Source: Leptofilum sp965223285 (GTDB lineage Bacteria > Chloroflexota > Anaerolineae > Promineifilales > Promineifilaceae). From it: a stretch of 64,000 nt of DNA. Shown piece after piece: positions 1 to 8,565 of the stretch (position 1 is the stretch's first letter; each line of letters begins with the position of its first letter). Position numbers and translations under genes: made by a program. The notes beneath the pieces were generated by a model. The model made no database searches. It had not been told where the DNA came from and was given only the letters and a program-made list of their open reading frames with translations. Where the stretch lies: NCBI RefSeq assembly GCF_965223285.1, contig NZ_OZ244997.1, positions 310,001 to 374,000 of the forward strand, in the 5' to 3' direction.

Positions 1-219
1 TTTGGAAAGATGCCATATAAATTGCTAGAGGAACGGCCGTTGCGCTTTGAATGTGGCTGTAGCCGCTCTCGCAGCGAGCAAGCCCTCATTTCGTTGGGTG
101 CGGCCGAACTTGAACATATTATTGCCACGGAAGGTGAGGCGGTGGTTGATTGCCATTTTTGCCATGAGCAATACATTTTCAGCCGCGAAGAGCTAATCGA
201 CCTGATTGAAACGTTATAA
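1..219 (+). CDS. hslO: Hsp33-type redox chaperone, C-terminal fragment
   Basis: The reading frame is open from the window edge, so the 5' part of the gene is missing. The visible 70 or so residues match the C-terminal redox switch of Hsp33: a CGC pair (C-x-C) followed about 30 residues later by CHFC (C-x2-C), the four cysteines that bind zinc in the reduced chaperone. In the family, oxidation releases zinc and activates a cytosolic holdase. The gene ends about 100 bp before a histidine kinase on the same strand, with a separate promoter between them. The assignment rests on the cysteine pattern and its position at the protein end. Confidence 0.8.
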   Translation, partial: FGKMPYKLLEERPLRFECGCSRSRSEQALISLGAAELEHIIATEGEAVVDCHFCHEQYIFSREELIDLIETL

Positions 220-278
220 CGTCACTAGGGACCGTGATGATTTGGCGCGCAAATAGCAAGTCCCAGCCGACGGCCGTT

Positions 279-307
279 TTGTGCGAATCTTCCTTCCTGT
301 TTACAAT
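279..307 (+). promoter_or_regulatory. Sigma-70-like promoter of the histidine kinase
   Basis: TTGTGC and TACAAT are separated by exactly 17 bp. Transcription would start near 314, only about 3 nt before the ATG at 317, so the mRNA would be nearly leaderless. Confidence 0.5.
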
Positions 308-316
308 ACCTGCACC

Positions 317-1561
317 ATGACCGAACTGAACCGTTTAGAATCCCAGCCCATTGGCGACATCCTCGTCGAGCGAGAGCCAGCCGTCGAGCGATTTACCAAC
401 ATTGGCGTCAATGTTGTGGTAATAATCTTGGCGATTGTCGCCCTGTTGCCACTGCTGTTCGACTCTAGGTTTTGGGCGCTGCCTGCCTGGCAAATCGGCT
501 TGACCTTGCTGGTGTGGGTTGTGTACCTCGTCAACGGTACGGGCGGGATGATGCTGCATGAGCGTTACTTACACCTAAGGATTGCCCCCTACCTCTACTT
601 TGGCATACAAATTGGGCTTGTCGCTGCCTTGATGCTCCTATCGCGCACGACCAGTGGCAGCTTCTGGATATTGATATTACCGATTGCGGCACAAAGTATT
701 TCACGAAGCTGGCGATTTACGGCCGTTGTCAGCCTCATTCTTTTGGGGCTGCTTTGGATCATCTACTTCCCTGACCAACCGTGGCTAGAAACCGTCGTTG
801 ATCTCCTGTCAATTAGCGCGGCATTGGTCTTCACCCTCATCTTTACCAGCATTGCCGTGCGAGAAAACAACGCCCGCAGCGAGGTACAGCGACTGGCCGT
901 CGATTTGCAGCAGGCCAATCATCGCCTGGCCGAGTACGCCGCCCAGGTAGAAGAGCTGGCCATCATGCAGGAACGTAACCGCGTCGCCCGTGAAATCCAC
1001 GACAATCTGGGTCATTACCTCACCGTAGTCAACGTGCAAATCGAGGCCGCCAAAACCATCATGACCCAAAACCCGGACAAGGCGCAGGATGCACTAAACA
1101 AGGCCCAAAACCTGACACAAGAAGGGCTAACGGCCGTCCGCCACTCTGTAGGTGCCCTGCGTGAATCGCCACTAGAAAACCAAACGTTGGCTGAAGCCTT
1201 AGACAAGCTAGCAGAGGATGCTCGTGAAAATGGTCTTATCGTTAGTTTGCAGATTGAGGGGGAACCAACAGAACAGGATCCAAAGGTGGCGTTAACGCTG
1301 TACCGAGCCGTGCAGGAAGGGTTTACCAACGTTCGGAAGCATGCCCGTGCCTCCCGCGTCGATATTTTGCTGCATTACGATCTGAAACAGACGGTTCTCA
1401 CAATGCAAGACAACGGCACAGGCGCGGACCTGAACAACAAATCGGCCGCCAGTTTTGGCTTGGTCGGCATTAAAGAACGCGTACAATTGCTAAACGGCCG
1501 TATGCAAATCCACACCGCTCCCCAGCAAGGCTTCCAACTCAGCATCACCCTGCCTAACTAA
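317..1561 (+). CDS. NarL-type sensor histidine kinase, orphan
   Basis: A 414-aa membrane sensor kinase. About six hydrophobic segments fill residues 25-190, followed by a coiled-coil linker and a HisKA_3 dimerisation domain with the phospho-acceptor motif REIHDNLGH. The HATPase domain shows an N-box (EGFTNVRKHA), a G1 box (DNGTG) and a G2 box (FGLVGIKERV). It would autophosphorylate on His and pass the phosphate to a LuxR-type regulator. No regulator is adjacent, so the partner is unknown. The ATG at 317 is chosen over an upstream GTG at 281 because that GTG lies inside the -35 hexamer of the likely promoter. Confidence 0.85.
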   Translation: MTELNRLESQPIGDILVEREPAVERFTNIGVNVVVIILAIVALLPLLFDSRFWALPAWQIGLTLLVWVVYLVNGTGGMMLHERYLHLRIAPYLYFGIQIGLVAALMLLSRTTSGSFWILILPIAAQSISRSWRFTAVVSLILLGLLWIIYFPDQPWLETVVDLLSISAALVFTLIFTSIAVRENNARSEVQRLAVDLQQANHRLAEYAAQVEELAIMQERNRVAREIHDNLGHYLTVVNVQIEAAKTIMTQNPDKAQDALNKAQNLTQEGLTAVRHSVGALRESPLENQTLAEALDKLAEDARENGLIVSLQIEGEPTEQDPKVALTLYRAVQEGFTNVRKHARASRVDILLHYDLKQTVLTMQDNGTGADLNNKSAASFGLVGIKERVQLLNGRMQIHTAPQQGFQLSITLPN

Positions 1562-1631
1562 TCCGTGAGGAGCAAGGCATCCTCAGATGCTGGTCGCATT
1601 TAAGAATGCTCCCCCCTCGAATGAGACATTT

Positions 1632-2801
1632 TTATTTGTCCTCGCTAAGTGTTTCTTGCCGCCAAGCGAAGAAGGCGGGCCGGGGCGACAGGTCAGGGTT
1701 GATAAGGCTATATCCGCCCATTTCGTCGTGGGGAGAACGGCCGTATACCAAATTCCACACCGTAAACAGTTGCACCCAGGGCCACTCAGCTTCTGCTCGC
1801 GCCCGTGCCGCTAGCAAATAGTCCGCCTGCTGCCCCTTAGAGACGGCGGGCTGGTTGCCATCTGTCACCGTGTAGCCCAGTTCCGTAATCCAGATTGGTT
1901 TGTCTAAGTCCGCTGCCTGCATAATGTTATGCATTTGGGCAATACGCCCCAAATTAAGGTTGTTACGAATCTCATCCGGCGCGTCTGGCGATAAACCAAA
2001 GCCGTACGCATGAACCGCCAGCACGTCTATGCAATCGACCATGCCCGCTGCCCAAAGCTGTTCTAGAAAAATGCGGTCATCCACGGCGCGAGGCGAAATT
2101 TCGTTGGTGGGAGCCAAGCCACCGCCTACCACCAATGCTTGCGGATCAGCCGCGCGAATTTGGCGGAAGGCAACGCCCAGCACCCCCACATAATCGGCAG
2201 GCTCAGCCACCCAGCCGTCAAAGCTGGCCCAATGATCTTCCAAATTCCCACCAGAGCGGCTCCACTCGGCGGCCAAATTCGGCTCGTTCCAAATGATGTA
2301 GCCCAGAATTTGCGACTGGTAACGTTGGGCAACGGCCGTTACAAATTCCCCATACGCCGCCAAATTAAATGGTAGCCCTGCTGGATCGTTTTGCGCAGCC
2401 CATTCCGGCGGCATATCCAGCCGCAGCACCAAATTCAACCCGCTCTGACGCACGGTTTGCACCAGCGCATCGGCCATCGCCCACTCAAATTGGTCTGGCG
2501 CAGGATGCACCTCTCGCCAGGGCAGCACCTGCACAATCGTGTCGAAGCCAGCCTCAACGGCCAAGTTGGCAATGGTTGCATCCACAAATAGCGTATGCAC
2601 CGCGTGGCGTGGCGGGGGTGTTGTGGCAGCAGTAATGCTGGCGGGCGGTACAGCCGTTTCTGGCACAACTATATCTGCAAACTGGGTGCACGCATTGGGT
2701 AGGGACGTGGCGGTGGGAACGGCCGTTGCTGTTTCCACAACCTGATCAGACATACAAGCCATCAATCCTAACAGCCAAACAAGCCAGATAAATCGCTTCA
2801 T
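1632..2801 (-). CDS. Secreted glycoside hydrolase-like lipoprotein
   Basis: A 389-aa protein that starts with a lipoprotein signal (MKRFIWLVWLLGLMAC), so it is probably anchored outside the membrane. The rest looks like a TIM-barrel glycosidase of the GH5/GH39 (clan GH-A) type. IIWNEPN carries the Asn-Glu pair expected of the acid/base, and ITELGYT the expected nucleophile Glu on a late strand. A Thr/Pro/Ala-rich linker follows the lipobox. The start at 2801 is chosen because the signal peptide begins there; the upstream in-frame extension is basic and unlike a signal. The substrate cannot be read from the sequence. Confidence 0.75.
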   Translation of the reverse strand: MKRFIWLVWLLGLMACMSDQVVETATAVPTATSLPNACTQFADIVVPETAVPPASITAATTPPPRHAVHTLFVDATIANLAVEAGFDTIVQVLPWREVHPAPDQFEWAMADALVQTVRQSGLNLVLRLDMPPEWAAQNDPAGLPFNLAAYGEFVTAVAQRYQSQILGYIIWNEPNLAAEWSRSGGNLEDHWASFDGWVAEPADYVGVLGVAFRQIRAADPQALVVGGGLAPTNEISPRAVDDRIFLEQLWAAGMVDCIDVLAVHAYGFGLSPDAPDEIRNNLNLGRIAQMHNIMQAADLDKPIWITELGYTVTDGNQPAVSKGQQADYLLAARARAEAEWPWVQLFTVWNLVYGRSPHDEMGGYSLINPDLSPRPAFFAWRQETLSEDK

Positions 2802-2945
2802 CTGTGTAGCGTACCATTTTTTGCGCCTGCTTTTGTACGGCAACTGGCTGTTTACCCCGCAATGGGCCTGCGGGCGGAGTGGCTTTGGTTCTTTGGGCTG
2901 ATGTGATTGCCTGGCATGTTGTTTACACTCAGAACAGTTATTCAT

Positions 2946-3016
2946 TCGTGGCTGGTTTTGGTGGTTAGTTTTAGTAACTTGTTTCAACGACTAGCCGCTA
3001 ACCACCAGCCACTAAC
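2946..3016. repeat. Fold-back intergenic repeat, GTGGCTGGT/CTAACCACCAGCC family
   Basis: The arms GTGGCTGGT...GGTTAG and CTAACCACCAGCCAC are complementary across a short AT-rich centre. Related copies lie at 3919-3994, 32294-32326, 44493-44526 and 62560-62630. This copy ends just before the ribosome binding site of the ABC ATPase. Confidence 0.6.
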
Positions 3017-3027
3017 GGAGGCTTCGC

Positions 3028-3921
3028 ATGAACCACATCGTTTTACAGACCGATGATCTGAGCAAGAATTTTGGGGCAGTTACGGCCGTTCAATCCGTCA
3101 ATTTGCGTGTGCAGCAGGGAGAAGTGTTTGGCTTTCTGGGGCCAAACGGCGCCGGTAAGACCACCACCATCGGCATGGTGTTAGGGCTCATTCATCCCAG
3201 CGCCGGGCGCATTACCCTGTTCGACCAGCCGGTAACGCCCAGCCAAAACGGTGCGCTGAAGCAGGTTGGCTCCTTGGTAGGTGCCCCGTCGCTGGTGCCC
3301 TACCTGACGGCACGGCAAAATCTGGAGCTGGTGGCCAGGCTGCACAAGGGGGTGGACAACGGCCGTATCAAGGAAGTTCTAGAGCTGGTAAGTCTAACCG
3401 CCGCCGCCGAGCGCAAGGTGGCAGGCTTCTCCACCGGGATGAAACAGCGGTTAGGGCTGGCGGCGGCTCTGCTGCATCGCCCGTCACTCATCATTCTGGA
3501 TGAACCAACCAACGGACTAGACCCCGCTGGGATGCGCGAAGTTCGCACCCTCATCCGCCAGCTAGCCGACGACGGCATCACGATTTTCCTCAGCAGCCAC
3601 CTGCTGCACGAGGTAGAGCAAGTGTGCGACCGCATCGCCGTCACCCGTCAGGGTGAAATTGTGGCTCAGGGCGTGGTGGAAGAGCTTCTAAATCAAAGTG
3701 ATCAGTCGGTACGGCTCAAAGTGAAAAATCCAGATCAGGCGGCAGAATTGCTGGTCCAACTGCCCCAGGCAAAGGTTGTGATCAACGGCGGGTATGTGCA
3801 GGTAAGCGGCATCGAGAGCGAAACGGCCGTGGCCCATCTAGCACAAAACAGCATCATTCCTAGCGAAGTCGTGACCCAGAAGTCAGATTTGGAAAGCCTG
3901 TTTTTGGAATTAACGAAATAG
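3028..3921 (+). CDS. ABC transporter ATP-binding protein
   Basis: A 297-aa ABC ATPase with Walker A (GPNGAGKTT, about residue 40), signature (FSTGMKQRLGLA), Walker B (LIILDEPTNGLDP) and the H-loop in LSSHLLHEVE. This layout is that of DrrA/CcmA-like ATPases that drive ABC-2 exporters. The C-terminal 80 residues form the regulatory extension common in that group. The start follows a GGAGG ribosome binding site. The permease follows after a fold-back repeat, then a histidine kinase and regulator, so this is probably a regulated export or resistance module in which the kinase pair controls the transporter. Confidence 0.92.
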   Translation: MNHIVLQTDDLSKNFGAVTAVQSVNLRVQQGEVFGFLGPNGAGKTTTIGMVLGLIHPSAGRITLFDQPVTPSQNGALKQVGSLVGAPSLVPYLTARQNLELVARLHKGVDNGRIKEVLELVSLTAAAERKVAGFSTGMKQRLGLAAALLHRPSLIILDEPTNGLDPAGMREVRTLIRQLADDGITIFLSSHLLHEVEQVCDRIAVTRQGEIVAQGVVEELLNQSDQSVRLKVKNPDQAAELLVQLPQAKVVINGGYVQVSGIESETAVAHLAQNSIIPSEVVTQKSDLESLFLELTK

Positions 3922-3994
3922 TTTTAGTGGTTAGTTTTAGTGGTTAGTTTCTTTTATCAGCAACCAGCCACTAGCCACTAGCAACCAACCACTT
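3919..3994. repeat. Fold-back intergenic repeat between ABC ATPase and permease
   Basis: AGTGGTTAGTTTTAGTGG and its rough complement CCAGCCACTAGCCACTAG form a long hairpin. Same family as 2946-3016. It begins at the ATPase stop codon. Confidence 0.6.
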
Positions 3995-4008
3995 AAAAGG
4001 AAAATCTC

Positions 4009-4869
4009 ATGTTTTGGCAAATGGTATCTGTGGAACAAAAGAAGTTAACCAATCGCAAAATTTTGTGGATTGAAATGGCCATTGCGGCAGCAGCGGCCGT
4101 TTTGATTCCGTTAATCATCTACCTCGCCAGCCAATCAACCGACAGCAACGTGGTCATCACCGCAGATGGACCAGTGGAAGAGCTGGTCGCCTGGCCGCTG
4201 GCGCTCCTCCTGGGCATTGATATGACCGCTGGCAGCGGCCTCGGGGGGTTATTTATCGTCATTTTGGTGGGCACGCTCACGGCACAAGAGTACGGCTGGC
4301 GTACCATGCAGCTCTGGCTGAGCCACGGCGTCTCTCGCCCGGTGTTGATGCTGGCAAAGTTTACGGCCGTACTCCTGCCCGCATTTCTCATCGTCATGGC
4401 TGCATTCGTTGGGGGTGCCATCACGACTGGCTTCATTACCCAAAGCATTCAGGGCAGCTTGCCCATTGCCGAGGTAGATTGGTGGCAGGCATTTTTGAGC
4501 GTGCTGCGGACAGCCTACACGCTGCTGCCCTACGCGGCACTTACGTTCTTACTGGCAGTGGCAACGCGTTCCACCGTTGTAGCCGTAGGCGGCGGTTTAG
4601 CCTACGCCATGTTGATTGAAGGCGTGTTGCGGCAGTTTCTTGGATTTGTGGGCGGCTTTTGGGGCGATATTCCCCATTATTTACCCGGTGGTCTCAGCAA
4701 CAGCCTCACGTCCCTCAATCGTGTTGGCGCCACAGTCGATACAGGATTAATTTCTACCGTTCCAAGTGATGTCACTCCCGAAACGGCCGCTTTCGGTATT
4801 GCTTTTTACACCATTTTGTTTGTCGGATTGGCTGTGCTGGCTTTCCGGCGGCAAGATTTGGGTGGGTAA
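4009..4869 (+). CDS. ABC-2 type permease
   Basis: A 286-aa integral membrane protein with about six hydrophobic segments, partner of the upstream ATPase. The pattern is that of ABC-2 permeases: a cytoplasmic N-terminus (WQMVSVEQKKLTNRK), a long first membrane helix followed by an external loop, then a conserved-looking cytosolic stretch (AQEYGWRTMQLWLSHGVSR) that resembles the coupling helix region in this family. It starts behind AAAAGGAAAA. The transported substrate is unknown. Confidence 0.85.
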   Translation: MFWQMVSVEQKKLTNRKILWIEMAIAAAAAVLIPLIIYLASQSTDSNVVITADGPVEELVAWPLALLLGIDMTAGSGLGGLFIVILVGTLTAQEYGWRTMQLWLSHGVSRPVLMLAKFTAVLLPAFLIVMAAFVGGAITTGFITQSIQGSLPIAEVDWWQAFLSVLRTAYTLLPYAALTFLLAVATRSTVVAVGGGLAYAMLIEGVLRQFLGFVGGFWGDIPHYLPGGLSNSLTSLNRVGATVDTGLISTVPSDVTPETAAFGIAFYTILFVGLAVLAFRRQDLGG

Positions 4870-4878
4870 ATTATTTTT

Positions 4879-4903
4879 AGAGACGTTGCCGTGCAACGTC
4901 TCT
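4879..4903. repeat. Palindromic repeat AGAGACGTTGC-cg-TGCAACGTCTCT
   Basis: Near-perfect 11-bp arms. It can terminate transcription after the permease gene, and it also carries the likely -35 region of the next promoter. Palindromes of this type are widespread as dispersed repeats in several phyla. Confidence 0.6.
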
Positions 4904-4915
4904 ACGACATATACT
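4886..4915 (+). promoter_or_regulatory. Promoter of the kinase/regulator pair, leaderless arrangement
   Basis: TTGCCG at 4886-4891, an 18-bp spacer, then TATACT at 4910-4915. Transcription is expected at about 4922, which is the A of the kinase start codon. Confidence 0.5.
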
Positions 4916-4921
4916 TGAATC

Positions 4922-6403
4922 ATGAGACACTTCTTCCGTCGGTTCCGCACCTTGCAATGGAAACTCACCCTCTCTTACACATGGGTCACAACGGCAGTAG
5001 CAGCGGCCGTTTTTCTCATTCTCTTCCTCATTGCCGCCTCCATCATAGGTCTGTTCATTCCCGATGTTGCCACCGCTTTTCAGCCAGTGCTGCGCCCGGC
5101 GAGCCCCCGGATTGCTGAATTTTTAGCCCAAGACCCGCCCGATCTGGACGGCCTGCGTGCCTGGCTAGACAGCTCCCAGCAAGGAGATGAGTTCCTGGTT
5201 GAATCTACCAGCGGTGTCGGCGTCAGCACCGTGCGCTTTTCCGATGTCTCCTTTGCGGCCGTTGTAGACCCAGCAGGCAACCTGCTGGCACTGGAACCAG
5301 GCGACGATTTGAGCCAGCCTGTGACGGCGTTGCTATTTGAAGAAGCACTGCCCGCCTACGAACAAGCACTGCTAGGAGAAAGCGATCCGGAACTGGTAAC
5401 GGCCGTTCACCCCGAAACCAATGACATTTTTGTGGCCGTTCCTTCATTTGGTGCAGACCGTGAGCTGTTAGGCGTCTTCTTCCTGGTGATGGATTTACCC
5501 AGCGCTAATTCAGACATGTTCACAGCCAACACCATTTTGGGCATTTTACCGCTATTGTTCATCATCTTTATCCTGGCAGGCGGGGTGGGCACCGTTTTTG
5601 GCTTTATTGCTTCACGCAGCTTCAGCCGCCGCCTGCGCCAGCTTGGCCAAACGGCCGAATCCTGGAGCCGGGGCGATTTTTCTGCCTACGTGCAAGACGA
5701 TTCTGGTGATGAGATTGGCCAACTAGCACGTCGGCTCAACCAAATGGCAGAACAGCTCCAAAACTTGGTGCAAACTCGCGCTGAGCTGGCCACGCTGGAA
5801 GAGCGGAACCGGCTGGCCCGCGACCTGCATGATTCAGTAAAACAGCAGGTATTTGCCACCGCCATGCAGCTTGGTGCCGCCCAAACAATGCTGGACAGCG
5901 ATCCGGCAGCTGCTAAAACCCATCTGGAAGAGGCGAAACAGCTCGCGCGGCAAGCGCAGCAAGAACTCACTGGCCTCATTCAGGAACTGCGGCCAGCGGC
6001 ACTGGAAGATAAGGGATTGGTTGAGGCACTGCGCGACTACGCTAAAGATTGGTCACGCCGCACGGCCATTGCTGCCGACGTAAAGACCTCTGGCGAACGG
6101 CCGTTACCCTTCAATATTGAGCAGCCATTGTTCCGCGTGGCGCAGGAGTCGTTGGCCAACGTGGCTCGGCATAGCGGGGCATCTACTGTGTTCCTCCATT
6201 TGGCTTGGCAAGAGGCAACCTTCACCTTGACAATTGCCGATGATGGCCAAGGCTTTGACACACATGAGACAGCACACGGCATGGGCTTGAACAGCATGCA
6301 GGAACGATTGGTGGCTGTAAACGGCCGTCTTGCCATTCACAGCACACCCGGCCAGGGAACCCAAATAACGGCCACCGTGCCCCTAGAAGACAGTGGACAT
6401 TGA
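4922..6403 (+). CDS. Sensor histidine kinase with HAMP domain (LiaS/DegS-like)
   Basis: A 493-aa two-helix sensor kinase. The first membrane helix is at about residues 18-45, an external sensor domain runs to about 195, and the second helix is at about 200-228. A HAMP domain follows, then HisKA_3 (RNRLARDLHDSVKQQ, with the phospho-acceptor His) and a HATPase domain with NVARHSGAS, DDGQGFD and GMGLNSMQERL. It overlaps its cognate regulator region and follows an ABC exporter, the usual setting of LiaRS-like envelope stress systems. The signal is unknown. The start codon coincides with the predicted transcription start. Confidence 0.9.
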   Translation: MRHFFRRFRTLQWKLTLSYTWVTTAVAAAVFLILFLIAASIIGLFIPDVATAFQPVLRPASPRIAEFLAQDPPDLDGLRAWLDSSQQGDEFLVESTSGVGVSTVRFSDVSFAAVVDPAGNLLALEPGDDLSQPVTALLFEEALPAYEQALLGESDPELVTAVHPETNDIFVAVPSFGADRELLGVFFLVMDLPSANSDMFTANTILGILPLLFIIFILAGGVGTVFGFIASRSFSRRLRQLGQTAESWSRGDFSAYVQDDSGDEIGQLARRLNQMAEQLQNLVQTRAELATLEERNRLARDLHDSVKQQVFATAMQLGAAQTMLDSDPAAAKTHLEEAKQLARQAQQELTGLIQELRPAALEDKGLVEALRDYAKDWSRRTAIAADVKTSGERPLPFNIEQPLFRVAQESLANVARHSGASTVFLHLAWQEATFTLTIADDGQGFDTHETAHGMGLNSMQERLVAVNGRLAIHSTPGQGTQITATVPLEDSGH

Positions 6404-6404
6404 A

Positions 6405-7064
6405 ATGAGTGACAAAATTACGGTTTTACTGGTGGATGATCACAAGATGGTGCGGCAGGGGGTGCGGGCGTTTTTGCAGGCCCAGGCCGATATTGAGGTG
6501 GTAGCAGAGGCCGATTCGGGGGAAACGGCCGTCACCCTCGCCGCCGAACACGCCCCGGACGTGGTGCTGATGGATTTGGTGATGCCCGGCATGGACGGGG
6601 TTGCCGCTACGCGCGCGGTAAAAGCCCAAAGTCCCCGCACCCAAATCATTATGCTTACCTCTTACCACCAGGATGAGCATATTTTCCCTGCCATTCGCGC
6701 CGGGGCACTGTCTTACTTGCTAAAGGACATCGAACCAGTGGCCCTGGCGAATGCGGTACGGCAAGCGGCTCAGGGTGAGGCGGTGCTGCACCCGCGCGTG
6801 GCCGCCCGCGTCGTGCAAGAGCTGCACGGCACACGTCAGGAAGCTGTTAACGTATTTACGGAACTGAGTGATCGGGAGATGGAGGTGCTGCGCCTAATTG
6901 CTGCCGGGGCCAACAACAGCAGCATCGCCGAGCAGTTGGTCATCAGCGAAAAGACCGTCAAAAGCCATGTGAGCAACATCCTGAGCAAATTGCACCTGGC
7001 CGACCGTACGCAAGCGGCCGTTTTGGCTTGGCGTGAGGGGGTTGTGCGTCGAGACGACGCTTAA
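6405..7064 (+). CDS. LuxR/NarL-family response regulator
   Basis: A 219-aa regulator. The receiver domain has the acidic pair (VDDH), phospho-acceptor Asp in VVLMDLVMPGMDG, Thr in MLTSYH and Lys in LLKDIE. The C-terminal LuxR helix-turn-helix is complete (LSDREMEVLRLIAAG and ISEKTVKSHVSNILSKL). It starts one base after the kinase stop codon, so the two are co-translated; a GTG at 6393 inside the kinase end is an alternative start. It probably regulates the upstream ABC exporter or its own operon. Confidence 0.92.
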   Translation: MSDKITVLLVDDHKMVRQGVRAFLQAQADIEVVAEADSGETAVTLAAEHAPDVVLMDLVMPGMDGVAATRAVKAQSPRTQIIMLTSYHQDEHIFPAIRAGALSYLLKDIEPVALANAVRQAAQGEAVLHPRVAARVVQELHGTRQEAVNVFTELSDREMEVLRLIAAGANNSSIAEQLVISEKTVKSHVSNILSKLHLADRTQAAVLAWREGVVRRDDA

Positions 7065-7083
7065 CGCAGCGAGGTGGAAGTTG

Positions 7084-7467
7084 TTAAGGAACGGCCGTTG
7101 CTTCCGCCAAGACTTCTTGCACCGTTTCGATAAGTTCATTGACCGTAATAGGTTTGCACAAATAGCGGTTGGCCCCGGCGGCTAAGCCCTCCTGCACCGC
7201 CTGATATTGCGTTTTTCCGCTTAACATAACAATAGGCAGCTTGGCAAATTCAGACGAAGCTCTTAGCTGCTTGCACAGGCTCACGCCGTCTAGTTCCGGC
7301 ATCATCACGTCCAAAATCATCAAGTCGGGGGTCATCCCGTTTAGCTTATCGAGCGCATCCAGGCCGTCTTCAGCTTCTACAACTTCAAAATTGCCGGTTT
7401 CTAGCATATGCCGCAGCAACACACGCAGGTTGGGTTCATCATCGACTAACAGAATTGATTGCTTCAC
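7084..7467 (-). CDS. Single-domain CheY-like response regulator
   Basis: A 127-aa stand-alone receiver domain with no output domain. It shows SILLVDDEPN (acidic pocket), LMILDVMMPELDG (phospho-acceptor Asp), PIVMLSGKT (switch Ser) and YLCKPI (conserved Lys). Such proteins relay phosphate or bind a target protein rather than DNA. AGGAGAG lies 4 nt upstream of the ATG. It is convergent with the LuxR-type regulator, with only 19 bp between the stops, and no kinase is next to it on its own strand. Confidence 0.9.
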   Translation of the reverse strand: MKQSILLVDDEPNLRVLLRHMLETGNFEVVEAEDGLDALDKLNGMTPDLMILDVMMPELDGVSLCKQLRASSEFAKLPIVMLSGKTQYQAVQEGLAAGANRYLCKPITVNELIETVQEVLAEATAVP

Positions 7468-7569
7468 ATTGCTCTCCTAATTGTTACTGCATAATGGTAC
7501 TGCTTTCCTGCTCCGTATTAAACCATGCTGTGGCTACGCTTTGCAGTAGGAAAGCATAGGCAGAAAGTC

Positions 7570-8115
7570 CTACCAGAGCAAAATGAGCCGACAGACAACC
7601 ACAACCACCACGGCAATCCAACCGGTGCGCTGTGAAATTGACAGCAGCCGTTGACTGGCCCAGTTGACCGGGCGGGATTGCTGATACCGATTTTGCTGCT
7701 GGGCATCGTTGGCCCAAACCCAAAGCAGCATCAGTGCGGCGGGCAAAAATACAAACAGGATGAGGGGAAGCAGTAACCAGAGAGGCAACACCGTCGTAAC
7801 ATCTGGCCACCAAATTGCTAACAATACAATGGCTGAGAGATGAGCTAACTGATCCAGAATAAATCCGGGCCATTGAGGCTCGCCGGGAAAACGCACTTTA
7901 ATCCAATCGGTTAGAAAATGGGCAACACCTAAAATAAGCAATAAATCCAAATGCTGCGCGGGGTCTTGCAGCAGCAGGCCTGTCATAAGCACGTGAATGG
8001 CTACATGAAGGGCAAGCCCCATATTGCCAGCAACTTTTAGGCGAAAAATGAGGTTGGTTTGCAGCGGAAAGTCCGCCAATAAGTGGGCCAATAGTAAAGT
8101 AAAAAATGTTGTCAT
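7570..8115 (-). CDS. DUF3307 family membrane protein
   Basis: A 181-aa membrane protein of the DUF3307 type. The N-terminus shows the family-like pattern LLLAHLLADFPLQTN, a second conserved block is ALHVAIHVLMTG, and a third is GVAHFLTDWIKV. The His/Asp residues lie within the hydrophobic helices. About five membrane segments can be seen. The biochemical role of the family is not established. The ATG at 8115 is preferred to an upstream extension because it begins directly at the conserved first helix. Confidence 0.8.
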   Translation of the reverse strand: MTTFFTLLLAHLLADFPLQTNLIFRLKVAGNMGLALHVAIHVLMTGLLLQDPAQHLDLLLILGVAHFLTDWIKVRFPGEPQWPGFILDQLAHLSAIVLLAIWWPDVTTVLPLWLLLPLILFVFLPAALMLLWVWANDAQQQNRYQQSRPVNWASQRLLSISQRTGWIAVVVVVVCRLILLW

Positions 8116-8202
8116 TGAATAGAAATCATCTGCCAGAGAATTATTTACAAGGTAAGGGCAGATAGCGAGGTCGCAAGCACCTTGGTTTGCCTGGCAAGAC
8201 AC

Positions 8203-8251
8203 AAAAAAAGCGGGGAACTGTTTCTACGTATTTGTTCAAACTTCCCGCTTT
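8203..8251 (-). terminator. Rho-independent terminator, minus strand
   Basis: Read on the minus strand, AAAGCGGGAA pairs with TTCCCCGCTTT across a loop of about 24 nt, followed by seven T residues (A run at 8203-8209). Confidence 0.6.
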
Positions 8252-8367
8252 CACATAAATTATCAAGTAGCGATGCCAGGGCATCGTAGCAGGGTAATGG
8301 CTTTGGCAAAAATTGGCTGCATACGGCCGTACGCCACCAGTGTGAATCAGTTGACAATCCAACATAA

Positions 8368-8405
8368 AAGACCCGCAAATGAGCAAAAAGTCACTTGCGG
8401 GTCTT
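8368..8405. terminator. Bidirectional terminator hairpin
   Basis: AAGACCCGCAAATGA pairs with TCACTTGCGGGTCTT (14 of 15) around the loop GCAAAAAG. T-rich sequence flanks it on both strands. It would end minus-strand transcripts from the NAD(P)-binding gene at 8566-9186. Confidence 0.6.
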
Positions 8406-8463
8406 CTTATTCACGCGGGGTTCACCAACTATTTATTTAGAATCTATCCGAAATAGCCATAGG

Positions 8464-8487
8464 CTTGTACTGAGCGAAGTCGAAGTA
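8464..8487. repeat. Dispersed repeat GTACTGAGCGAAGTCGAAGTA
   Basis: This short sequence is a type of dispersed repeat known from many unrelated bacterial genomes. Only one copy is seen in this window. Confidence 0.4.
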
Positions 8488-8528
8488 GGAAAAAGAGAAA
8501 TCTGAGAAATGAACCTTTGCCTCTCAGC

Positions 8529-8550
8529 TCTCTGTGAACTCTGTGGCCAA
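8529..8550. repeat. Dispersed repeat, CTCTGTGAACTCTGTGGCC type
   Basis: Related to the fold-back copy at 63690-63751 (GGCCACAGAGAACACAGAGG). Confidence 0.45.
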
Positions 8551-8565
8551 TATCCGGACAGGTAC

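Larger units (their letters stand above)
8116..8565. other. Intergenic region with hairpins and dispersed repeats
   Basis: No convincing gene lies here. It holds two terminator-like hairpins (8203-8251 and 8368-8405), a tight palindrome CGATGCC-ag-GGCATCG at 8271-8286, and two dispersed repeat fragments (8464-8487 and 8529-8550). Confidence 0.6.
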
